A DNA stretch of 64,000 nt from CAVQEK01 sp964596645 (lineage in GTDB: Bacteria; Bacteroidota; Bacteroidia; Cytophagales; Cyclobacteriaceae): positions 40,268-104,267 of the forward strand of contig CAZQVB010000015.1 of assembly GCA_964596645.1 (NCBI GenBank), given 5' to 3'. Positions 55,404 to 63,944 of this stretch are shown piece after piece. The first letter of the stretch is position 1; each line of letters starts with the position of its first letter. The notes under the pieces were generated by a model. It was not told where the DNA came from and did no database searches. It saw only the letters and a list, made by a program, of their open reading frames with translations. Made by a program: the position numbers and the translations under genes.

Positions 55404-56453
55404 ATGACGGCAGCGGCTGAGCGCGATCTTTTATATATGCAAAGGGCACTGGATCTGGCTCGGTTGGGCATGGGCCATGTAAGCCCCAATCCGATGGTAG
55501 GCTGTGTGGTGGTGCATCAGGATGTCATTATCGGCGAGGGTTGGCACCGGCAATATGGCGGTGCACATGCTGAAGTAAATGCGCTGAATGATGTAAAAGA
55601 GCCATCGCTTCTATCCAACAGTACCGTCTACGTTACCCTGGAGCCATGCACACACTATGGCAAAACACCGCCTTGCGTAGATTTGCTGCTTTCGCACAGG
55701 CCGGCACGTGTTGTGGTCTGCAATATTGACCCCAACCCGCTGGTGGCCGGCAGAGGGATTGCAAAACTGAAAGAGGCTGGCATACCCACAGAGGTAGGCG
55801 TAGCTGAAGCCGATGGACTGCTGCTGAACAGGCGCTTTTTTAGCCATTTTACCGCACAAAGACCGTATGTCATTTTAAAATGGGCGCAGACTGCCGATGG
55901 CTTCATTGCCCGCGAAAATTATGACTCGAAGTGGATTTCCAACCACTTTTCCAGAAAGCTGGTGCATAAGTGGCGTGCCGAAGAAGATGCGATATTGGTA
56001 GGTAAAAATACTGTGCTGCACGACGATCCATCACTCACCGTGCGCGATTGGCCGGGGCAGAGCCCGTTGCGCGTCGTACTGGACCATGCGCTGGTATTGG
56101 CTGAGCACCACCACGTATTCGACAAAGCAGTGCCGACCGTTGTGTACAACCTGCGCGAGTCGAAGGCTGATGACGGGCTGGAATATGTGCAGTGTTCAAC
56201 CAACACATTTCTACCCGACGCCTTGCGCGATCTCTTTGTACGTAAGGTGCTGTCGGTACTGGTAGAAGGCGGCGCAAGTACACTACAGCAGTTTATAGAT
56301 GCGGGCCTGTGGAACGAAGCGAGGGTATTTACAGCGCAGGCGTCTTTTGGCCGTGGTGTGCGGGCACCTTTACTGAAGGAAGCCTCATGGTATGCAAGTG
56401 AAGTGGTATTGGGTGATCAATTGAATTATTTTAAAAATAGCACCAATGGCTGA
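55404..56453 (+). CDS. ribD: bifunctional riboflavin biosynthesis deaminase/reductase
   Basis: A protein of 349 residues. The N-terminal deaminase domain has zinc ligands His55 (GGAHAEVNAL), Cys82 and Cys91 (EPCTHYGKTPPC). The reductase domain starts near 150 (RPYVILKWAQTADGFIA) and includes NTVLHDDPSLTVR and LVEGGASTLQQFI. It carries out the second and third steps from GTP to riboflavin in the cytoplasm. It overlaps the fRMsr gene by 8 bases, so the two are co-translated. The rest of the rib pathway is not in the window. Confidence 0.96.
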   Translation: MTAAAERDLLYMQRALDLARLGMGHVSPNPMVGCVVVHQDVIIGEGWHRQYGGAHAEVNALNDVKEPSLLSNSTVYVTLEPCTHYGKTPPCVDLLLSHRPARVVVCNIDPNPLVAGRGIAKLKEAGIPTEVGVAEADGLLLNRRFFSHFTAQRPYVILKWAQTADGFIARENYDSKWISNHFSRKLVHKWRAEEDAILVGKNTVLHDDPSLTVRDWPGQSPLRVVLDHALVLAEHHHVFDKAVPTVVYNLRESKADDGLEYVQCSTNTFLPDALRDLFVRKVLSVLVEGGASTLQQFIDAGLWNEARVFTAQASFGRGVRAPLLKEASWYASEVVLGDQLNYFKNSTNG

Positions 56454-56949
56454 AGGACTGGTACTGGAAGAAGGACTGAATAAAGAGGAAAAATACAAGG
56501 TGCTGATGCCTCAGATGGAGGCTTTGCTGGCGGGCGAGCGTGACCTGATCGCGCGTATGGCCAACACCACAGCGGCACTGAAAGAGGCATTTGACTTTTT
56601 CTGGGTAGGCTTTTACAGAGTACAAGACGATGTATTGATCTTGGGCCCTTTTCAGGGTCCGGTGGCTTGTACCCGCATAGGCCTGGGCAAAGGAGTTTGC
56701 GGAAGCGCCTGGCTGCAAAAGTCGACCATCATTGTGCCGGATGTGGATCAGTTTCCCGGGCACATCGCCTGCAGCAGCCAGTCGCGCTCGGAGATTGTGG
56801 TGCCGGGCATATACGAGCAAGCTGTGCAGTGTGTGCTCGATATCGACAGCAGTGCGCTCAACACCTTTGATACGATCGATCAGCACTATCTGGAGCAGTT
56901 GATGGATCTACTGCTTTCAGAACCTGCATTGGATTTTAATTTTAAATAG
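56446..56949 (+). CDS. msrC: free methionine-(R)-sulfoxide reductase (GAF domain)
   Basis: A protein of 167 residues, one GAF domain. The three redox cysteines Cys75, Cys85 and Cys109 have the same spacing (10 and 24) as in the characterised E. coli enzyme. Context motifs GPVACTRIGLGKGVCGSAW and HIACSSQSRSEIVVP are diagnostic. It reduces free methionine-R-sulfoxide with thioredoxin, a repair function in the cytoplasm. It starts inside the ribD stop region (8-base overlap) and precedes the arginine deiminase gene by 6 bases, so the three form one transcript. Confidence 0.93.
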   Translation: MAEGLVLEEGLNKEEKYKVLMPQMEALLAGERDLIARMANTTAALKEAFDFFWVGFYRVQDDVLILGPFQGPVACTRIGLGKGVCGSAWLQKSTIIVPDVDQFPGHIACSSQSRSEIVVPGIYEQAVQCVLDIDSSALNTFDTIDQHYLEQLMDLLLSEPALDFNFK

Positions 56950-56955
56950 GAATAT

Positions 56956-58179
56956 ATGGATCTCAGATTACACTCAGAATTTGGCACATTAAAAAAGGTG
57001 ATCGTGCACCGGCCCGGCAGAGAGATAGAGCGACTAACGCCCTACAACACAGGCGAACTGCTCTTTGAAGTAGTGCCCTATCTGGATGTGATGCAGCGCG
57101 AGCACGACGAGTTTACCGCACTGATACGCTCCGTAGTGGGCGCTCAGGTGTATCGCCTGCAAGACCTGCTGGTGGAAATCCTGTACGCCGACAGACAACT
57201 GATGTTTAGCATGGTACAAAGTGCCCTGGAGCCGGTGGGCCTGGCACATAGAACGGAAGATATCATACCGCGCTACAGCACCACTCAATGTGCCGGCTTT
57301 CTCATTGCCGGGCTCACGGTGAAGGAACTCAAGAAAAAATATCGATGTGCGGAAATCGACCATCTGGAAGATGCTGAGTACCTCATCAAGCCCAATCCCA
57401 ACTCATATTTTATGCGCGACCCTGCCGCCATTGTACAAGGCGGAGTGATATCGAGCAGTATGAAATTTGCCAGCAGGCAGCGCGAGTCAAACCTGCTCAG
57501 AACCATTTTCACCCATCATCCCGAGTTTCAATCGGTCTATCACCCATTGTTTCAATCGAGGGCCGAGGGCATTGACACGCACACCATAGAGGGAGGTGAC
57601 GTGATCGTGCTTTCTAAAAAGGCACTGGCCATTGGTTGTTCGGAGCGCACCTCGCAGGCTGCCATTGCCGAGGTAGCACAAAATGCCCTCAGTGCGGGGC
57701 CTGTGGAGCATGTGTACCAGATCGACCTGCCAGCCAAGCGCAACTTTATGCACCTCGATACGGTGTTCACCATCATCGATGAAAACCTGATCGTGGCCTA
57801 TACACCGGCCATAGAGTCCATACTGCGCACGGTAGTCTATCGTAAGGACGGTGAGGATGAGCAGGGCAAGGCCATCGTGAAGCAGGAAGAATTGAAGGAG
57901 TCTTTCATACAGGTACTGAAAAAAGAAATACCCTATCTGGAAGTGATAGAGACAGGCTATGGCGATCCGGAATACGCCTCTAAAGAGCAGTGGTACGATG
58001 GTGCCAACGTGTTTGCACTGGCACCGCGCAGGGTCATTTCCTACAATCGCAACACGCATACCAACCGGGCGCTCAAAGATGCCGGCGTGGAAGTACACGA
58101 AACCAGCTCCTCTGAGCTCTCGCGCGGGCTGGGTGGTCCTCGCTGTATGACCATGCCGCTGGAGAGGCGGAGGTTTTGA
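56956..58179 (+). CDS. arcA: arginine deiminase
   Basis: A protein of 407 residues of the amidinotransferase fold. Motifs: FGTLKKVIVHRPGREIERL at the start, SYFMRDPAAIVQGG with the substrate-binding Asp, TIEGGDVIVLS with the catalytic Glu, FMHLDTVFTIID with the catalytic His, and Cys397 in GGPRCMTMPLERR as the nucleophile. It hydrolyses arginine to citrulline and ammonia. No arcB or arcC is next to it, so it may serve nitrogen supply or pH rather than the full ATP-yielding pathway. It is the third gene of the ribD transcript and is followed by a dispersed 3'-end repeat. Confidence 0.94.
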   Translation: MDLRLHSEFGTLKKVIVHRPGREIERLTPYNTGELLFEVVPYLDVMQREHDEFTALIRSVVGAQVYRLQDLLVEILYADRQLMFSMVQSALEPVGLAHRTEDIIPRYSTTQCAGFLIAGLTVKELKKKYRCAEIDHLEDAEYLIKPNPNSYFMRDPAAIVQGGVISSSMKFASRQRESNLLRTIFTHHPEFQSVYHPLFQSRAEGIDTHTIEGGDVIVLSKKALAIGCSERTSQAAIAEVAQNALSAGPVEHVYQIDLPAKRNFMHLDTVFTIIDENLIVAYTPAIESILRTVVYRKDGEDEQGKAIVKQEELKESFIQVLKKEIPYLEVIETGYGDPEYASKEQWYDGANVFALAPRRVISYNRNTHTNRALKDAGVEVHETSSSELSRGLGGPRCMTMPLERRRF

Positions 58180-58483
58180 AGAACTTAGCTCGAAGCTCAA
58201 ATGGTAGATTGGTGGGTTGGTAGAATCGTAGACTCGTGATGGTTAATGATTAATGATTAATGGTTAATGGTGAAGAGTAGCTCAAAGCTGAAAGCACAAG
58301 GCTAAAGGTCCAGGTCAGACGATAGTCGGACGGGCTTATGAGGAGGGCCTGCTGTCGTAGGTTTGTTTTGTGAGAAACAGTGCTGATCAATCGGTCAATA
58401 GCCCGGTTGGTTATGAAAAAAAGAAGAAATACCCGGTACGAGGTTTACACTATAGTGATAAGTTCAACAATACCAGAGAAAAT
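58180..58483 (+). repeat. 3'-end repeat downstream of arginine deiminase, and era leader
   Basis: About 10 bases after the arcA stop come AGCTCGAAGCTCAAA, then the core TAGATTGGTGGGTTGGTAGAA (20-base part TAGATTGGTGGGTTGGTAGA, about 58204-58223), then a TTAATGATTAATGATTAATGG run and AGCTCAAAGCTGAAAGC. It matches the repeats at 35.3 and 48.0 kb and reads in the direction of arcA. No REP-like palindrome is present here. The remainder up to 58483 is the upstream region of era; an open frame from 58370 lacks coding character. Confidence 0.8.
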
Positions 58484-59377
58484 ATGACTTCAGGCGAAAC
58501 GACGCACAAGGCCGGTTTTGTAAGCATCGTAGGCAAACCCAACGTGGGCAAGTCTACCTTGATGAACCAGCTGGTAGGAGAAAAGCTATCCATCATCACC
58601 TCCAAAGCACAAACCACCCGGCACCGGATATTGGGGATTGTAAACGGCGACAACTTTCAGGTGGTGCTCTCCGACACACCCGGTATACTCACACCCAAGT
58701 ACGAGTTGCACAAGTCGATGATGCGCTATGTGAGCACCTCCTTTGAAGATGCCGATCTGGTGCTGTTTGTCACCGATATCTATGAAAAATATGATGACGA
58801 CGAACTCATCGATAAGCTAAGCCGCCAGGACACGCCAAAGCTGCTGGTGCTGAATAAGATAGATCAGGCCGATGAGGCCCGTATAGAAGAAAGGCTCAGC
58901 TACTGGCGGCCCATCATCAATGCCGGAGGCGAGGTGGCCATCTCGGCGCTGATGGGTGCCGGGGTGCCCGAGCTCTTTCAGCGCATACTCGACAGCCTGC
59001 CGGAGCATCCGCCCTTCTACCCCAAAGACATGATCACCGACAGGCCTGAGCGTTTTTTTACGGCAGAGATCGTGCGCGAAAAGATCTTCAACAACTACAA
59101 AAAGGAAATACCATACAGCTCAGAGGTGGTCACCACGGAGTTTAAAGAAGACGAGACCATCATACGTATACGGGTAGAAATATATGTGGAGCGCACCAGC
59201 CAACGGGCCATTTTGCTGGGGCACAAGGGTGAGAAAATAAAGAAAGTGGGCATAGAAGCCCGGCAGGACCTGGAGGCATTTTATGGCAAGCAGGTATACC
59301 TGGAGCAACACGTAAAGGTGCAGCCCGACTGGCGCAAGAAGTCTACCATCATCAACCGCTTTGGCTACGACCATTGA
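58484..59377 (+). CDS. era: GTPase Era, 30S ribosome assembly
   Basis: A protein of 297 residues from the ATG at 58484; a longer frame from 58370 adds 38 residues that no Era has. G1 is GKPNVGKS at 17-24, followed by SIITSKAQTTRHRILG; G3 is DTPG, G4 is NKID, and SALMG is G5. The C-terminal KH domain is present (RAILLGHKGEKIKKVGIEAR) with VKVQPDWRKK near the end. It binds 16S rRNA and assists maturation of the small subunit. dgt follows after 27 bases and may share its transcript. Confidence 0.96.
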   Translation: MTSGETTHKAGFVSIVGKPNVGKSTLMNQLVGEKLSIITSKAQTTRHRILGIVNGDNFQVVLSDTPGILTPKYELHKSMMRYVSTSFEDADLVLFVTDIYEKYDDDELIDKLSRQDTPKLLVLNKIDQADEARIEERLSYWRPIINAGGEVAISALMGAGVPELFQRILDSLPEHPPFYPKDMITDRPERFFTAEIVREKIFNNYKKEIPYSSEVVTTEFKEDETIIRIRVEIYVERTSQRAILLGHKGEKIKKVGIEARQDLEAFYGKQVYLEQHVKVQPDWRKKSTIINRFGYDH

Positions 59378-59404
59378 TCACTTTTTTAGCGTAAATCAAC
59401 AGTA

Positions 59405-60754
59405 ATGCAATGGACACAACTCATCAATCCTGCCCGTACCGGCGAGGCCACCGCCAGCTCCACGCCCTGGGACGAGGCCCGCAGCCCATTTGAGCAGGAT
59501 TTCGACCGCATAGTTTTTTCACATCCCTTTCGCAGCCTGCAAGACAAAACGCAGGTGTTCCCTTTGCCTAAGACGGAGTTTGTGCACAACCGCCTCACCC
59601 ACAGCCTGGAGGTAGCCAGCGTGGGCCGCTCGCTCGGCAAGCAGGCCGGCAAAGCAATATTGCAGCGCCATGCCGACTTGCGCAATACGGGCATCACCAT
59701 CAGCGACTTTGGCGCCATCACAGCTGCGGCGGCGTTGATGCACGATATTGGCAATCCGCCATTTGGCCATGCTGGTGAGAGTGCCATATCTCAGTTTTTT
59801 GTAGAACAGGCAGCCGACATAAAGCCGCTGGTGAGCGAAAAGGAGTGGCACGATCTGGTGAATTTTGAAGGCAATGCCCAGGGTTTTCGTCTGGTGAATA
59901 AAAACAGATACCAGGGCCTGCAGCTCACCATGGCCACACAGGGCGCCTTTACCAAATACCCGCGGGAGGCGCACATCACCAGCCGCGATGAGGCCCGCAA
60001 GAGCCAAAAGAAATATGGGTTTTTGCAGGCGCACAAATCGGCGTTTACTGATGTGGCCGGGCAGCTTGGCCTGCGCTTTTTGGGCAATACACATAGCGCC
60101 GTGTGGTGCCGGCATCCGCTTGCCTTTCTTGTGGAAGCCGCAGATGATATTTGCTACAGCATCATCGATCTGGAAGACGGCACCAACCTCGGCCTTTTGC
60201 CATATACGCATACCGAGGAGCTGCTCGCCGGCATACTGGGGGACTCTTTTCAGAAGAAAAAGATAGACGTCGTGTCCGGCATCAAAGAAAAGCTGGGGCT
60301 GCTTCGCGCGCTGGCGATCAATGAACTGGTGCGCCAGTGCGTGGAGGTGTTTACGGCCCAGGAAGAAGCCATACGTTCAGGCGATTTCGACAAAGCACTC
60401 ACCGACAAAGTGCCTGCCTGGCAGGCTTTGAAGGAGATACAAAAGGTGAGTGTAGAGAAAATATACAGATCGGAGCTTGTACTGCGCAAGGAGGTGGCAG
60501 GCTTCGAAGTGATCAGCGGCTTGCTTGGGGCATTTTGCATGCCGGTATTGCAAATGAGCAATCAGCAAGAGGGCACCTGGAAAGCCAAGAGCCTCTACCG
60601 GCTACTGCCCATCGACATCCGTGCAGAAATAGAGTCGGCCGGGAGCACCTATCTTTGCCTGCTCTCGCTGCTCGACTACATTTCCGGCCTCACCGACAGT
60701 GCCGCACTCAACCTCTACCGCAACATCAAAGGCATATCGTTGCCGGATGGTTAG
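59405..60754 (+). CDS. dgt: deoxyguanosine triphosphate triphosphohydrolase
   Basis: A protein of 449 residues. It opens with the dGTPase signature: RSPFEQDFDRIVFSHPFRSLQDKTQVFPL. The HD metal site is complete: His66 (NRLTHSLEVA), His113-Asp114 (LMHDIGNPPFGHAGE) and a later Asp in EAADDICYSIIDLED. It cleaves dGTP, and perhaps other dNTPs, to the nucleoside and tripolyphosphate in the cytoplasm. Length is normal for the longer Bacteroidota type. It is the last gene before the AT-rich stretch at 60.8 kb. Confidence 0.94.
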   Translation: MQWTQLINPARTGEATASSTPWDEARSPFEQDFDRIVFSHPFRSLQDKTQVFPLPKTEFVHNRLTHSLEVASVGRSLGKQAGKAILQRHADLRNTGITISDFGAITAAAALMHDIGNPPFGHAGESAISQFFVEQAADIKPLVSEKEWHDLVNFEGNAQGFRLVNKNRYQGLQLTMATQGAFTKYPREAHITSRDEARKSQKKYGFLQAHKSAFTDVAGQLGLRFLGNTHSAVWCRHPLAFLVEAADDICYSIIDLEDGTNLGLLPYTHTEELLAGILGDSFQKKKIDVVSGIKEKLGLLRALAINELVRQCVEVFTAQEEAIRSGDFDKALTDKVPAWQALKEIQKVSVEKIYRSELVLRKEVAGFEVISGLLGAFCMPVLQMSNQQEGTWKAKSLYRLLPIDIRAEIESAGSTYLCLLSLLDYISGLTDSAALNLYRNIKGISLPDG

Positions 60755-60938
60755 GGAAATGATGACATTAAATCATTGCTCATCAACGCATGTTTGAAGG
60801 CAACTGGCCCAGAAAATCATTTTTTTACTTAATAAAACTTATTATTTTTCTATAAAAGTTTTTAATATTTAAAAACTGATGTTACATTCAGGTATTGTCT
60901 TGTTTCATTTATCTATTTACTAACTAACCCGCTATGCC

Positions 60939-62411
60939 ATGAAAACTGTTACTCGTTTGGGCATTTTATGCCTGGTCTTTGCCGCATTTTCTTGTGGTAA
61001 GGAAAATATTACCCCCCCCCCCACTCAGTTAAGTCCTTATTCTAATGGGGCAGGAGACTTCATTAATGTTTTGGATGATAGGCTCCACTTTTCAAGCAGT
61101 GCTTTTCTAAAGAAGACTTATGAGAGAATGAAAGAGTCTGACGGAGAGATCGGTAAATCAATAATTGCTGAATTGGTTCACCAAGACTTTTATTCATTGC
61201 GGCCTGTTTTTTATGAAGGCGACTTTAAAACAATCCAAAAATATAGTTCGCGTAATCCTACCAATGCGCGTATTGCCAACGATGAGTTTGAAGAACTCGT
61301 TGCTGATGATTATTTCGCCATTTTTCTGAATCAAGGTGGAGAAATAAGGGTGGCCGATTCTGTATTTATTTATACCGACGATGGCCTATTCTTTGTTCAT
61401 CATAGCAATGTCGATCACCTCAATAATTATCTTGATAATTTCTCTGCGACTAATGGACGATTAGCCCCATGTGATGGTGATGATGCCGGATCAATACAGC
61501 GGGTAGACGATCAGATTTCTCGCTTTGTATCAAATTGTGCAACAGAGCCTGCACTGCCTCCTGATGAGCCCGGCCCACCTGCCGGTGGCGGAGCGAAGCC
61601 TGCTGAAAAGTCGTATGAACAGGCCATGTACAATTTTGTTTCAGGATTGCCACCGTGTGAGTCGTATGAAACTTGGACTGAATGGATTTTTGGAACAGGC
61701 ATAATATGTGTCGATAATTTCTCAAGCGATCATCGTGTAAAAACAAAATTCTGGAATCAGAACTATTTGCTTGCAGCATCAATTGGTGCTAGTGTTAAAA
61801 GTCAAACACGAACTCTTGGTGTTTGGTGGAGTAAAAAAGTTGATGAAATTGGTTTAGGGATTTTAAATGCATATTACGACGTAGATATCCCTACTCCAAT
61901 TATACCAGCCATTGCAGCACCTATAACTTATATTTATGATGGTTTTAGATACGACAGCAATGGTAAAGTGCAGGGTGCAGCCAAGCCGCAAATGCCTTTT
62001 GAAAGTGCTATAGAAATTTATGTCCCGCTACCATTGCATCCGTTCAATCTAACTTATACAAGGAAAGAATTAAATGATATATTTTGGACTCAAGTATGGA
62101 ATCAGGCTAAGAGTGTCTTAAAGGATTTGGCTAAAGAGGAAACCCCCACTGTTACCTTTGTGGGTTTTCTTCCTAAAAAGGCGCATGTCATGTATAGTAA
62201 TAAATTTATTAGGCAATATGATGATGGAAAAATCATTCACTATTTTGATTTTAATTTCAGAATAGATCTCAAAGGAAAATTGAATGACCTAGGTATTAAA
62301 GTTAAAGACGTCTCTAACTTTTATGATTATTCAAATGCCAATATAGATATGTTTGGTTATGGCCGTGAAGGAGAAACATTTAAAGGGAGCAGACTTATAT
62401 ATGAAGAATAG
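60939..62411 (+). CDS. large lipoprotein of unknown family, with a C-tract near its start
   Basis: A protein of 490 residues with a lipoprotein signal (LVFAAFSC, Cys19). The mature protein starts GKENITPPPTQLSPYSNGAGDF; the three prolines are encoded by a run of 11 C. A second proline-rich linker (LPPDEPGPPAGGG) lies near residue 210, dividing a helical-looking N-terminal part from a C-terminal part rich in aromatic and basic residues. No known domain or catalytic motif is recognised. Codon use is AT-rich, unlike the genes to the left. It overlaps the following barrel gene by 11 bases, so they are co-translated and perhaps act together at the outer membrane. Confidence 0.75.
   Translation: MKTVTRLGILCLVFAAFSCGKENITPPPTQLSPYSNGAGDFINVLDDRLHFSSSAFLKKTYERMKESDGEIGKSIIAELVHQDFYSLRPVFYEGDFKTIQKYSSRNPTNARIANDEFEELVADDYFAIFLNQGGEIRVADSVFIYTDDGLFFVHHSNVDHLNNYLDNFSATNGRLAPCDGDDAGSIQRVDDQISRFVSNCATEPALPPDEPGPPAGGGAKPAEKSYEQAMYNFVSGLPPCESYETWTEWIFGTGIICVDNFSSDHRVKTKFWNQNYLLAASIGASVKSQTRTLGVWWSKKVDEIGLGILNAYYDVDIPTPIIPAIAAPITYIYDGFRYDSNGKVQGAAKPQMPFESAIEIYVPLPLHPFNLTYTRKELNDIFWTQVWNQAKSVLKDLAKEETPTVTFVGFLPKKAHVMYSNKFIRQYDDGKIIHYFDFNFRIDLKGKLNDLGIKVKDVSNFYDYSNANIDMFGYGREGETFKGSRLIYEE
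61012..61022 (+). repeat. homopolymeric C tract (11 C) in lipoprotein coding region
   Basis: Eleven consecutive C in an AT-rich gene, 74 bases after its ATG and just beyond the lipidated Cys codon. A gain or loss of one C would shift the frame and end translation early, as in known contingency loci. Confidence 0.9.
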
Positions 62412-63012
62412 TTATATCAATGCTGAAGTGCTGGCAACTGTTATGTTGCTGGCCTTCAGCTTTATTCCGAACTTTACCAGGGCGCAAGATGAATCCCTTA
62501 CCACCGGTTTGTATGGTATGGCGCAAACGTCTTTTATTAGTATTTATAATGGAGAACATCGAGTACAATTGCCCAATCAACCCAGTGTAGGAAGTGATCT
62601 TAATACCACTGGTTCTCTTGGTTATGGCGCCAGTTTCTCTGCCGGATATTTTCTGATTAAGCATCGGCTGTCGGTTGGTGTAGGACTGGGTTTATATAAC
62701 TTTCACAAACCCGGTTTTAGTACTTTGCCTATTTATGGAGAAGTAAGGTTTTATTTTACCGACGAGCCTAATATTCCTTATATTAACATTAATTTGGGTA
62801 CATCTCCACAGCTTGGAAATAATTTTAAACGAGGTCCATATGGTAGAATAGGTGTTGGATATCGGTTTTTTATTTCAGATGATTTTTGTTTACTCGGAGA
62901 GTTGAACTGGCAACCATTCGGTGTTGCCAATGACAATGAACCGTATAACCATTCGAATGACAAATTTCAATTTAAGTCTTATGCTTTTACTCTAGGTCTT
63001 ATCCTGTTTTAG
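62401..63012 (+). CDS. small outer-membrane beta-barrel protein (paralogue 1)
   Basis: A protein of 203 residues from the ATG at 62401; a longer frame from 62353 is inside the lipoprotein gene. The signal peptide ends FTRAQDE. Alternating strands follow (GYGASFSAGYFLI, LSVGVGLGLYNF, LPIYGEVRFYFTD, YGRIGVGYRFFIS) and the chain ends in an aromatic strand, AFTLGLILF, fitting an 8-stranded barrel of the OmpA/OmpW-like size. It shares the VGVGLGL..FHKP..ST.P.Y block with the next gene. No enzyme motif. AT-rich like its neighbours. Confidence 0.8.
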   Translation: MKNSYINAEVLATVMLLAFSFIPNFTRAQDESLTTGLYGMAQTSFISIYNGEHRVQLPNQPSVGSDLNTTGSLGYGASFSAGYFLIKHRLSVGVGLGLYNFHKPGFSTLPIYGEVRFYFTDEPNIPYININLGTSPQLGNNFKRGPYGRIGVGYRFFISDDFCLLGELNWQPFGVANDNEPYNHSNDKFQFKSYAFTLGLILF

Positions 63013-63046
63013 TATAATTAATTATTTAATCCATCAGAGATAATTT

Positions 63047-63619
63047 ATGAAATCACTTCATATTATATTTATCATCATATTATGCTCCGTAGGGAAGTTG
63101 GCCCATGGTGCAGTCAATCAAGACACCACTAAAAATACCGGATGGTATGGCTTGCTTCAACTGGGCTATATTCACCATTCTTCTGTGAATTACTACGATA
63201 TAGGAGAGTTGTACGAATATGAATCTTCTGGTTCACACGAACGCAGCTTGAACATATTAGTCGGATATTTTGTAATGCCCAAGCGACTGGCGCTGGGTGT
63301 TGGTTTTGGATTGGATGGTTTTCATAAGCCTTATTATAATACAGCGCCGCTGTATGCCGATGCACGTTATTTTTTTTCTGAAAAGCGCAATTCTTTTTAC
63401 GCACGCGCCAGCTATGGTGGCCGAGTCCGATTGATCACCCCGCTTGATCCAACCGGGGCTTATGTGCGCCTTGGTGGTGGCTATAAGGTTTTTATATCAA
63501 GAAAAATGGCTGTCAATCTTGATGTGAGCTATGCACCTACACGCCTCAACTTCGCTGGAAGAGATGAATACTGGAAAATGCAAGGTGTAGCGTTTAGCCT
63601 GGGCTTTTTCCTCTTCTGA
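63047..63619 (+). CDS. small outer-membrane beta-barrel protein (paralogue 2)
   Basis: A protein of 190 residues with a signal peptide (IIILCSVGKLAHGA). The plan matches the previous gene: WYGLLQLGYIHHSS, LGVGFGLDGFHKPYYNTAPLY, YVRLGGGYKVFIS and terminal VAFSLGFFLF. The two are tandem paralogues at low identity, so the duplication is old. It follows after 34 bases and probably shares the transcript of the lipoprotein gene. The function is unknown; porin-like or structural. Confidence 0.8.
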   Translation: MKSLHIIFIIILCSVGKLAHGAVNQDTTKNTGWYGLLQLGYIHHSSVNYYDIGELYEYESSGSHERSLNILVGYFVMPKRLALGVGFGLDGFHKPYYNTAPLYADARYFFSEKRNSFYARASYGGRVRLITPLDPTGAYVRLGGGYKVFISRKMAVNLDVSYAPTRLNFAGRDEYWKMQGVAFSLGFFLF

Positions 63620-63677
63620 GGGCTGAAAGTAAGATAGGTGATATATAATGAGGAGGATGTAATAGGCGAATATCCCC

Positions 63678-63944
63678 TCACCGCGCCGCTGAAGCGCCAT
63701 CCTGAAGGTCGATCAGCAGGATTGACCGCCTGGTGGGGCTGGTGGGCGACACGGTGCCAAGCACTATAAACTGACTGCCCAGCCAGCAAGAATAGCTCTT
63801 ATCAAAATCGTATTTCTTGTCTTCCAGCAGCGGCACTTTGCTGCGCAGCGTGCCTTTGGCCGGATCCAGCGTATATAGGAAGAAATTGCTTTTTTTCGTT
63901 TCGTTCCAGGTCAGAAATTGCAGGCCGTCTGCCATTGGGTTCAT
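63678..63944 (-). pseudogene. C-terminal fragment of a protein, possibly a beta-propeller
   Basis: An 88-residue frame from an ATG at 63944, blocked upstream by an in-frame TAG at 63951-63953. It starts abruptly (LQFLTWNETKKSNFFLYTL) with no signal or domain start and ends ILLIDLQDGASAAR. The strand-turn-strand pattern with Trp and Asp-Pro resembles the last blades of a WD/TolB-like propeller. It could be a remnant of a larger gene or a small real gene. The composition is richer in GC than the barrel genes beside it. Confidence 0.4.
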
